64,000 bases of DNA from Plasmopara viticola (taxonomy: Eukaryota > Oomycota > Peronosporomycetes > Peronosporales > Peronosporaceae): positions 62,001 through 126,000 of the forward strand of contig MBPM02000098.1 of assembly GCA_001695595.3 (NCBI GenBank), read 5' to 3'. This document shows, one piece after another, positions 47,755 through 56,759 of the stretch (its first letter is position 1; the number at the start of each line of letters is the position of its first letter). A program made the position numbers and the translations under genes. Under the pieces are notes generated by a model that searched no databases, was not told the origin of the DNA, and saw nothing but the letters and a program-made list of their open reading frames with translations.

Positions 47755-50700
47755 TTAAACACCATAGCTAGGCTGATACGAGTTCTGCTGGCCCGGAACG
47801 TAAGGAGGTGGAGCCTGAGCACCACCACCTTCCTGTGCAGACAGCGCATACGTCTCTGTGACAGCAAGCAGTGAGTCGTTGTACAGCCCCATGGTCGTCT
47901 CAAGGTCCTCTTGACACTGCATGGCACGCGGGATCAAATCCACGTTAGCGAATGGATTATCCAAATTTGCTGAAATCTGCAAGCGCGGTAGCAGCTGCAC
48001 GCAAACTTTAAGGTGGTGTTGCACTTGCGGATCGCGGCGCAAGTCACCACGCGCACTACGAATGGATGCGTTCAACAGCGCCACTGCCTGTTCCGTGTGG
48101 CACAGCTCCTCCTCATCCAACGGCGTAGGCAGTTCTGTCGGCAGACGAGTCTGCTCGCGAGCAGCCATTCCCTCAGCACCGCCAGCATTTACATTAAGCG
48201 CACGAGTAAAGCCACCACTTGCCACATTGGGTTCTTCGCCACTATTTGACGCGAGCTGACGGCGATACTGCTCAACTTGGCGCGACACGTTAAGGAAGCG
48301 ATCCAGCTCGGGCACGTTTAGATTCTCAGGAAGACGAGCACACAACTCAAGTACCTGCGCTACGTATCGTTCCAATCCCCGCTTACGCTCCTCTACGATA
48401 GCACTTGAGTTGCCAGATTTTCCTTTGAATACTCCACCAAGCACGTGTTTGCGAGGGAAAAAAGGAATCGTTGCTACAGCAACTGGAATTTTTCGCTTCA
48501 AGTCCTTGTGTAGCTTTTCAAATACGCTAAAGCGGTGAGATACCAGCCACGTCGTAGACTCGCTCGAATCTTTTGGCTGCCATTTGCAACGCAGCACATA
48601 CACTGTGTATTCCATGTAATTGTCGTCCTGGAGGATCTGTGTACGGTGCATTTGCGCATCAAAGTACCCACCGTGGATTACTATATGGCCCTTTTCATTA
48701 GAAAATGTGCCCAATGGTGCCGTCAACGTCGATGCGCTTCTCTGCTGACGCGATCGGCCGCCGGATCCGTAATAGCTAGGATCGGCGGCGGCAGCCGCGG
48801 ATTCGTCACTTGTGGTGAGCAGGGAGCCGCAATCGTCGCAATGGTTGCCATTGGCCGTGTTGTTTGTTGCACCACAAGCTGGGCAACGGATCTGAATACC
48901 GTACACCCCCGCAGTATACAGACGACTTAATGACTCCTCCTGCTCGGCAGTGAGCGCAGCACCAGACGGGACCGCATCAGGCTTCTCGAGAAGGAATGGC
49001 ACTAGCTCATCGTACTCAGATTGAGTAATGGCACCACACAGGAGAAGGTCGTTCAGCTGCTCTAACTGTTCGCGATTCTCCTGTGAGACATTATCGGGGA
49101 TCTTCACCACATGCACCTGACCTGCAGGAGTCTGTACACTGTTCACCTGTGCAAGCCCACTCAGCAGGCTGGCACTGACGTTGGCAGCCTCCAACAGCGC
49201 CTGTTCCTTGCGATATTCGGCCTCCTTGCGCTCCCGCTCCATTCGCTCTTCAAGCTCCTTTGCCTCAGCAATAGCTCGTAGCTCGGCTTGGCGCTCGTGC
49301 TCCACAGCAGCAGTGGCCTCTGCAGCAGCAGCTTCGGCTTCAGCAACTGCAGCCGCAGCTTCCTTTGCAAGTCTTATCGCTTCTTCCTCTGCAATACGAG
49401 CTTCGGCTTCCATGCGGAGACGGTCATCTTCGGCCGCAGCGCGGGCAAAGCTTTCGCGACGTGCGATATCAGCAGCCAATCGAGCTTCCTCTTCGCGACG
49501 CTTCGCCTCCTCAGCCTGGCGCTTAGCCTCAGCAGCACGTGCAGCTGCCAGGGCAAGCATTTCTTGTTTCTTCGACTTGAATAGACGGCGCGCCGTCATA
49601 CCACGAAATAGTGCTTGTACCACCACAACAGCGGAGCGCTTTTTCTTAAAATCGCGACGCACTGACAGAGCACGCCACCAGCGCTGAATTCGCACCACCG
49701 AATTACGGCGAAATTGAATACGACGCAGCAACTTCGAAAAGCTGTTCTGCGCAACAACCTTCGCCAACCCGACACGCCAACGGCGACGGGCTAGCCACAA
49801 CTTCATGCGTGACACGATGTGCGGGCCTTCTGTGGCCCAATTAATTTTTAGAATCGAGTCAAGCACAGATATTTTACCAGCTTTGAAAAAAAGCTTTGTT
49901 ATTCCCAATTTGTATGCATCCATAGGTACTTGGAATGCCCACAATATAGCCGTGATGAGTGTCGGGTCACTCTGGTTTGCAAACAATCGTTGGGCATCAG
50001 AGGGCATGAATTTTTTGTAAGCGCCCACCAACTCGCTATAGCTTACACGGGTGGGTAGGCCCACTTTAAGCACCTGAGCAGTTTGCATAATTCCTTGGCA
50101 ACGCAGCTGGCCCACAACATAACGAGGATCAAACATGCCCACGCGCATAAGAGCGTTGGGCTTAATGCAGCGAATAAAATTACATCGTGTTGCATCCAAA
50201 GTATCCACAAGCTCCTGCATTTGGTTCGAAAACTTAGCCGCCACACTTTTTGTCAATTTTCTCTTGCCCGGGCGATTATTATCAGGCTCCTGATAGAAAA
50301 ATGCAGGCACTAATTTATTCGACGAGCCGGAAAAGAGGTTCGACATATCACCAGGAATCGAATCATTATTTTTGTCAATGAATGCACCGATCGTGTAGCT
50401 CACAGCGCCAGCAAAGTGCCTTACGATAAACATGTGTTCCATATCCTTTGGGTGCGGACGCGGGAAGTACGGATGCTTCGAATGTTTTGTATGCAGCGTA
50501 CGCAGGAATTTGGTGTCACTAGGCTGTGGATTCATAGCCTCTGCATCCAACAGTGCCAGAATACCGTTGGGCTTTGAAGCAATAAGATCGACACATTCGC
50601 GATTGTCGGGCCATTTAATTTTTCCCACAGTAATACCCTCACGCTTGTAAAGCTCCATTTCGGCAATAAAGACTTGGTTGTTAAATGTGGCCTGCAGTAC

Positions 50701-52182
50701 CTCATTCGTGTAATTAATGAGCAATTGTTCAAAGTCGTTGCGCTGGAACGACTCGAACCCAAAGATATCCAGCACACCAATGTACGGCAACGGATCGGGA
50801 TCATGACCCAAAGACGAGTTTACCTGTTTGATTACCCAGTCAAACATGCGGCTGTAAAGCGCTTTGGCAATAGCGTCACGCGCGTACACGGCAGCCTGCT
50901 CGTTACGACGTACTGTGTACGTCTCTTCACGTGTCACAATATCGCGCGTCAAAATCACCTTCCACAGGTCCTCTTCCTTTACGCCAAGTAAAGTGGATGC
51001 CACGACGATAGCACGCTTTGCAGAAGCCTTTTCAATGACTGCAGCTTCGCCCTCGGGTGTATCTTCTTCAACAAATTCAATGTTACCGAGGTGGAGCAGA
51101 CCTGCAATCACCGAAAAGATCACATGCTGAACCTGCTCATTAATACCAACACAGCTCAAACCGCGCACCACGGCTTCAAAGCACGCGTGGTCATCCGTCT
51201 CCTCAGCTATGTAGCACCCGCTCTGGTTAAGGTAGCAAAAATCTTCGGCCTTTGTAAGCTCAAACTCTTGACGAGCAGTAGACGAGGCACCGGCCAGTAA
51301 TTGGTAAAAAATGTGAAAGTTGCGCTCTCCATCCACTTGGTACACGAGGCGCGATTTTTCCAGCAGGTACGTCTCCACAAATGCACCGGCAAGTTTAAAT
51401 TCGCCGTCTGCCGTGAATTGCAGCTTCATAAACTTGCCAAAACGCGACGAGTTGTAATTTCGAAGTGTCTTGGCGTTACCGAAAGCTTCTAGAATGGGGT
51501 TTTGTTCAATCAAACGGTGGTCCAACGACGTGCCGTGCTCTTGTCGAGTCTTGGACATGTTTTCAATCTCGTCTCCCCGCGCCTTTTTGCCGTATAGACC
51601 ACGGGTGGTCAAGTGACGTAACACAATTTTAGACGACTCGGTCTTGCCAGCACCACTTTCACCACTGATCACAACCGACTGGTTGGTAGGTTGGTCTGTG
51701 CCAGAATTATAAACCATCTGCTGGAAGGCCATTTCGGCGATGGAATACGGGTGTGGCGAGCTACCGGCAGTGTTAACGACCTCACTAATACGAGGATTGG
51801 GCAAGTCACGCAACGGATTGACGGCAATTAGCACATTGGCCATAAAAGTGTAGGGCTTCTGTCCAGTGCCGTCACCACCATTAAGCTTACAGCGCTCTTC
51901 CAAATTATGTAGCACACCTGCTTCGTGAATGTAATAAAGGGATGTCATATCGTCGGCTTCGCGCGGATTTTGCGGCACTGCGAGACCACGGTCCACTTGC
52001 TGGATCTTGCCAGCATGCGTGCGCACCGTCACCTTGAGGCCACCGATCGCCATGACAGTAGCCTTGTCCCAAACACGTTCGGAGCCAGGAACCCATATTA
52101 CCTGCCCCACCTCCACGGGCAGCACTTCGATATCAGCATCGGATTTCGAAGCCTGGCGGGCGATCGGAAGAGGTGTCGACAT
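47755..52182 (-). CDS. Heterokont myosin with PX-domain tail (class XXX-like)
   Basis: Single-exon minus-strand gene, 1475 aa from the ATG at 52182 (MSTPLPIARQ). The frame is open further upstream but has no earlier ATG. SH3-like region about 22-75. Motor about 75-775, with P-loop GESGAGKT (174-181), switch I NYNSSRFGK (242-250), switch II LDIFGFESF (471-479) and the HFAGAVSY element. Light-chain-binding IQ-like repeats about 800-865, then a long Ala/Glu/Arg coiled coil about 868-1005. The tail has a SHOCT-like segment (LNDLLLCGAITQSEYDEL), a CxxC zinc ribbon (CPACGATNN, CDDCGSLL), a PX domain about 1155-1305 and a GAT-like helical block about 1355-1442. SH3, IQ, coiled coil and PX match published class XXX myosins of heterokonts. 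Probably an actin motor for endosomal membranes. Confidence 0.94.
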   Translation of the reverse strand: MSTPLPIARQASKSDADIEVLPVEVGQVIWVPGSERVWDKATVMAIGGLKVTVRTHAGKIQQVDRGLAVPQNPREADDMTSLYYIHEAGVLHNLEERCKLNGGDGTGQKPYTFMANVLIAVNPLRDLPNPRISEVVNTAGSSPHPYSIAEMAFQQMVYNSGTDQPTNQSVVISGESGAGKTESSKIVLRHLTTRGLYGKKARGDEIENMSKTRQEHGTSLDHRLIEQNPILEAFGNAKTLRNYNSSRFGKFMKLQFTADGEFKLAGAFVETYLLEKSRLVYQVDGERNFHIFYQLLAGASSTARQEFELTKAEDFCYLNQSGCYIAEETDDHACFEAVVRGLSCVGINEQVQHVIFSVIAGLLHLGNIEFVEEDTPEGEAAVIEKASAKRAIVVASTLLGVKEEDLWKVILTRDIVTREETYTVRRNEQAAVYARDAIAKALYSRMFDWVIKQVNSSLGHDPDPLPYIGVLDIFGFESFQRNDFEQLLINYTNEVLQATFNNQVFIAEMELYKREGITVGKIKWPDNRECVDLIASKPNGILALLDAEAMNPQPSDTKFLRTLHTKHSKHPYFPRPHPKDMEHMFIVRHFAGAVSYTIGAFIDKNNDSIPGDMSNLFSGSSNKLVPAFFYQEPDNNRPGKRKLTKSVAAKFSNQMQELVDTLDATRCNFIRCIKPNALMRVGMFDPRYVVGQLRCQGIMQTAQVLKVGLPTRVSYSELVGAYKKFMPSDAQRLFANQSDPTLITAILWAFQVPMDAYKLGITKLFFKAGKISVLDSILKINWATEGPHIVSRMKLWLARRRWRVGLAKVVAQNSFSKLLRRIQFRRNSVVRIQRWWRALSVRRDFKKKRSAVVVVQALFRGMTARRLFKSKKQEMLALAAARAAEAKRQAEEAKRREEEARLAADIARRESFARAAAEDDRLRMEAEARIAEEEAIRLAKEAAAAVAEAEAAAAEATAAVEHERQAELRAIAEAKELEERMERERKEAEYRKEQALLEAANVSASLLSGLAQVNSVQTPAGQVHVVKIPDNVSQENREQLEQLNDLLLCGAITQSEYDELVPFLLEKPDAVPSGAALTAEQEESLSRLYTAGVYGIQIRCPACGATNNTANGNHCDDCGSLLTTSDESAAAAADPSYYGSGGRSRQQRSASTLTAPLGTFSNEKGHIVIHGGYFDAQMHRTQILQDDNYMEYTVYVLRCKWQPKDSSESTTWLVSHRFSVFEKLHKDLKRKIPVAVATIPFFPRKHVLGGVFKGKSGNSSAIVEERKRGLERYVAQVLELCARLPENLNVPELDRFLNVSRQVEQYRRQLASNSGEEPNVASGGFTRALNVNAGGAEGMAAREQTRLPTELPTPLDEEELCHTEQAVALLNASIRSARGDLRRDPQVQHHLKVCVQLLPRLQISANLDNPFANVDLIPRAMQCQEDLETTMGLYNDSLLAVTETYALSAQEGGGAQAPPPYVPGQQNSYQPSYGV

Positions 52183-52638
52183 CGTGGAATAGCGGAAAAG
52201 TGGCTGCGGCTCACTAAACGATGCGTTAGAGACGTGAGACTTGAGCTTTGCGTGAGGCTTAACACTCTGCAGGGATCGAAGCGGAGTCCAAGCGAACAGG
52301 CAAGCTAAGGCTTGAAGCAACAATGTGGAAGAATGTGAATCCCCCCCTTTTGATGATAAAATGCGATTGGCTCGATTTGACAAATCAATTATTTTAAGCC
52401 TATCAAGTCGGGTTAATTGTCGATGTTACGACCAACGCTACGGCAGACATGCAAGTAAGCTAGGGGAGAGAAGTTACTATATCATTCTTGTCGCATGTGT
52501 ACGAAGAGACTATACTGTCGCAACAAGTTGCGCTATCGACTAAAGACTTAAGAGGTGGCCTCTAGTTAAAGTGGCCGAAAAAATCTAGTGCACTACAAGC
52601 TTGCCAAGTCGGAAAGAAGGAAGCGAGACTTGTCCATT
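52183..52638. other. Intergenic between SARNP stop and myosin start
   Basis: 456 bp. The half nearest the myosin is GC-richer and open in the myosin frame without an ATG, so it is probably 5' UTR and promoter. No other gene seen. Confidence 0.5.
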
Positions 52639-53750
52639 TTAGTTTGAAGCAGTTGCAAAGCGCTCCATACGCTTTTGTCGTTTCTCTTCGAGCTATGTTT
52701 TGGCAACAGGAGAATCAAAACATCAGAACAACATGTCAGCGCCCGCTCTTTGATAGTGCTCACTACGACAGATGCACGGAGCTGTGGACGCACCAACTCA
52801 CTGGTCTCAAGTCCAAAGCGCTTGGCACGCTCTAAACGTCGCTTCTCTTCGGCTTTCAAACCAAAGCGCTCGGCCCTTGCCTCTTTTTTCTTTTCAAGCT
52901 ATAAAGCCAACCGAAAAACGATGGCAAATACGTTAGTCATACTGAGCACCTTTACATAAGACCTTACGTACTGTATCTTTTGTTTCCAACTGAAAGCGCT
53001 CTGCTCGCTTAAGTCGCTTCCCGTTCTCTTCATCCGCCACTACACAAAAAAAGTTGAGTAAGCTCTTTCTCTATCTTGGTCTAAGCTCCAAGTTTTGATG
53101 CAATCTACACACCTGCACTAGGTAGATGAAAACGTTTTGCGCGTTGAGCCTACCACGTCACAGCACGACATTTTCGATTACTTTTCGCAATAAAATGGCC
53201 TTGAAAATCCTCCAACAAAACTCACCTTCTTATCGTCAAGGCTCAAAGGAATGCCGAATTTGGCGGCACGAATAGCACGTTTCTCTTTCTCCGTCGTGAG
53301 TAGAGCTGAATTATCCACTCCCGACCCGCTTATTCTTTCCCGTGTTCTATCCATTTCGGTCTGCATCTTCTCACTTACCGAGGCAACAGCAGCTACAACA
53401 GCCATGTTCTCTTTTTTGGCCTCATTTTCGACGGGAGTAGTCGCGAGCTTTTCGGTGGAAGGCTCCATGTTTTTTGCAGGGATCTGGCTGTCCAACTTCG
53501 TATTTTTCGACGATTCCTGCGCTAAAGCAGCGCCAGTAGGAAAATCTTTCTTCTTGAGCTCAGTCTTTTTAGTTTTCCTGGGACTTGGTACCTTAAGCTC
53601 CTCCATCTCCTGCGCCTCACTACCAAATTCTTCTTCATCGAGCGCTAATTCCAGGCGCTGAATCAGCTCCGTTTTGAGACCATTAGAGCTGAGCCCACGC
53701 AACTCGAGCGCTGCTCGCAGCTCGCTCACCTTCATCTTTTTAGGATTCAT
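52639..53750 (-). CDS. SARNP: SAP-domain mRNA export factor (SARNP/Tho1-like)
   Basis: Five minus-strand exons: 53750-53226, 53149-53113, 53039-52972, 52898-52794, 52692-52639. They total 789 bp, 262 aa, in phase. The N-terminal SAP domain lies at about 6-40 (MKVSELRAALELRGLSSNGL then KTELIQRLELAL), a helix-extended-helix DNA-binding fold. A Lys/Glu-rich linker follows. The C-terminal half is a run of basic repeats of the form KRAxRFxL (KRAIRAAKFGIPL, QRAKRFHLP, LKRAERFQL, EARAERFGLK, ERAKRFGLE, KRMERFATASN), typical of SARNP/Tho1, which binds the DEAD-box helicase UAP56/Sub2 in the TREX mRNA export complex. The repeats are divided over the exons, nearly one each. It lies 209 bp from the PRL1 stop on the same strand. 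Confidence 0.88.
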
Positions 53751-53959
53751 GGACGCTGCGCTGATAGTCTAATTAATTTAAATTAAAGGGAGATCCAAGA
53801 ATTACGCAACAAAAGGCATTATTAGCAACCTTTTATTTCTGAGCAACGTTTGCTATACTAAAGTATAGTAGTAACGTGGTATATGTCCTTCATTGGGCAA
53901 TGATACCGGTACATGTGCTACTGAAGTGTTAGCGACAAAGTCTGCAATCAACAAACGTT

Positions 53960-55941
53960 TTAATATCGTTTCGGAGCCGTAAAATCCTTAGTCCATTGGA
54001 TCATGTCGATTGGATGCGAGTCTTCCGACGCAGAGCTGTCCTCTTGCCACACCTTAATGGTCTTGTCCGCCTCGCAAGTAATAAACCGCCTGCGACAATG
54101 CACGATACGAAACAGGTCGGATACATCGTACAGTATCCACATTACTACAAGAGAACACTTACAGGCCCGTCTTGTCAAATGTCGATGCATAAATACCAGT
54201 CTCGCTATCCAAAGAACCAGGCTGCGCCTTTGTCGTATCGCTTTGAAAGCAGTAGCCTGTCATGTAGTCCCAGAAACGCATGGAACCATTGTCTCCACAG
54301 GACGCCATCACGCCGTCCTGGTTGATGGAAACCGAGTTGATAATGGCGTTGTGCGTTGAAAAATTGCGCAAAAAGCGACCCCCTTTCGCCTCCCACTTTT
54401 TCATATTGTCGGCAGCGCCCGACACAAACGTATGATCCTTTGAACAATATGTTACTGACTGCAATTGCAACAGATAAGATGAAAACTTACCGTCGGAGAC
54501 TTTGTGACAGCGCGAACCGCCTTCTTGTGATTCGTTAGTGTAGTCAATACCTTACCGGCGGCAAGATCCCACAGCTGGAGAGAGCGCGAAATTAGACTTA
54601 TCAAATACTCCCAATGTCGCGTGCACTAAGATCAAATCCTGTAAATGTACCTTGACTGTACTATCACTAGAGCCCGTAATGATCTGCGGATCCGTTGCTT
54701 GCGTTTCCATGGCCCACACAGTACCCTGGTGACCTGACAGCACGTGAATTTGGTTCTTCGTTCGCATATCCCATACCTATCGAACATAAGTCCATGACAA
54801 ACCTGTTATTTTTTGTGCTCAAAGATACTCGCTTGAAATTGTCGCGTAGCTTACTCGTGCAACAGCATCTCGACCACCAGTGACGAGAATATCAAGCGTA
54901 GGGTGCACCTTAAGAGAAAAGACTCCCGACAGGTGGCCATGGTAGCTACGTATGACTTTGTTGCACTCAAGATCCCAACACAGCACCTTTTTGTCTTCTC
55001 CAGCCGAGAACAGGTAGGGGTGACGCGGGCTTACCTCCAATCCCCGAATAGCATTGATGTGACCTGTAAGAGTGAGCTTGAGCTGTCCTGAGGCGAGGTC
55101 CCATACCTTAATAGTTCGATCGGCGGAGCCCGTGACAAACCAGTCATTTGTGGGATCCACGGAAATAGAGCGCACCCATCCAAGATGCCCAGCAATTACG
55201 CGTTTCAGCTTCCATGGCGCGTGCCACTTAGGTTTGGGCACCTCTGTTGCTCGGCGACGGACAATCGCGCTTGACCCGAAGTGGGCCGCCGCTTGTGTCT
55301 GCTTCTTGTATTGTACAACTGCCAAGGGAACGTCAAGGTTGACACTTTCCGCCATTCTGTCGTCATTTAGTATAGCACGTAAGAAACTGCAGATGAAGAT
55401 TACAGAATCTGGGCCGATTAGTGTATTGAACGTACGGTTTTTGCTTGTTGATTGTCAGCTCTTCCTCGGCCTCTTTTGCCACTTGGTCGACGAGTGACAG
55501 CTCCTCTGTTGGTGTCAAGTCTTCGGAGGTGATTGAAACACCTGGTGCCAAAGGAACAGGGTGGCCACCCGTGACCACATCTACTGGACCTGGAACAGGA
55601 TCGGAGGATAAAAGCATAGCGGCCTCTCTTTGTGTAGATGTCAAATCGACAGCTTCAGTCGCAGCCTTGGCCTCAAGCAATGCCTCCGGGAATTCCAACA
55701 AATAAGAGTCATACAATTTGGTACGCACACGCACTTTTTTGCTATTTGTAAGGCAATAAACGAAGTTTAGGAGACCAATGCATCGACACACTGCAATTCA
55801 TGCATACCCAGGCGCGTAGTCATAGACCGACGAGGCTCTGCGCTTGGTTAGCGCAAAGAATTCTGCCGTACGAAGCACAGATGCTTCAATCCGCTGCTGC
55901 ACGTCAGCTGCTTGAGAGGATTTTACGCCAATCTTCGCCAT
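53960..55941 (-). CDS. PLRG1: PRL1/PLRG1 spliceosomal WD40 protein
   Basis: Seven minus-strand exons: 55941-55808, 55741-55436, 55356-54855, 54776-54651, 54574-54491, 54458-54163, 54089-53960. They total 1578 bp, 525 aa, in phase. The N-terminal third is helical and low-complexity. The WD40 propeller starts at the family hallmark [20 protein letters not shown] and continues with [67 protein letters not shown] and the closing [18 protein letters not shown]1/Prp46 is a core member of the Prp19 complex that activates the spliceosome. The first ATG of the frame is used ([10 protein letters not shown]). The intron at 54459-54490 is only 32 nt. Confidence 0.95.
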
Positions 55942-56759
55942 TGTCGGCTTATTATTTTTGTTTTTTGGGTAGAGCTCGAGTAGCACCTAACCATATCAAA
56001 AAGAAGATATAAGAGGAAGGTTGACAATTCCCTAAAAGAATAGAGGACTTAAGCCACATTCTGTGATCTTCGCTTCCTTGCCACACATTAAGGACTCACA
56101 GGCAAATGCATGATACGGAAGAAGCCTTGTACGCTAGAGTCGAGTATATACAGGCACCTGTGTATCTATGTATACATGTATGCCGAGGAAACCCTGTGGT
56201 AAGGGCAAAACCAGCTTTTCTTAGTTATAGCTCGATCATTGCGATACCGTGAGCGAGCTTCTTATGGTTCGTGTTTTTCAAAACATATTCAAGGATTCTT
56301 TCATAAAATTCGCTTATTTTTTAGCATGTTTGTTGCTGAGGTGGTGCATGAAGAAGGACTTGATATCGACATATTTTGCTGCGCTGCACTTGCGCACTGA
56401 ATGTCTTCAACAACGGGTACCTGAGAGAGCTTGCTCTTTACATCAGATTTTGCAAAGAATCGGATCAAACGTCGTAACAAAACATACTAACGGCAATTGC
56501 TACGGTACTTTGCTTTGTTGGTCTCCATGACACCGCGCATAGTTACGCAGCCTGACAGAGATCGACTTACAAAATGAAAGCATTTGCGTAGTCATATTTA
56601 TCATCGAATATATAGGCTGCGATACGGCAAACGGTTTTCTTTGGTCTAAGCCATGTATCTTACAAATAAATTCATGCTGGACCAATGGGAGGGTTAATTC
56701 TCAGTCGTGATATCAATTCTCATATGCTACACCAATCTCAGATGCAACTTATCCCAAAA
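55942..56759. other. Intergenic, no gene seen
   Basis: PRL1 upstream region and left flank of the MULE. A 93-codon plus-strand frame at 56249-56530 has no recognisable features. No inverted terminal repeat of the MULE could be identified by eye. Confidence 0.45.

Noticed and set aside
49181..49687. 168-codon plus-strand ORF, Ser/Ala-rich
   Set aside because: Antisense shadow of the Ala/Glu/Arg coiled coil of the myosin.
52183..52383. N-terminal extension of the myosin by 67 residues
   Set aside because: It would start on TTG, contains no ATG, and has no similarity to myosin heads; the ATG at 52182 fits the SH3-like start.
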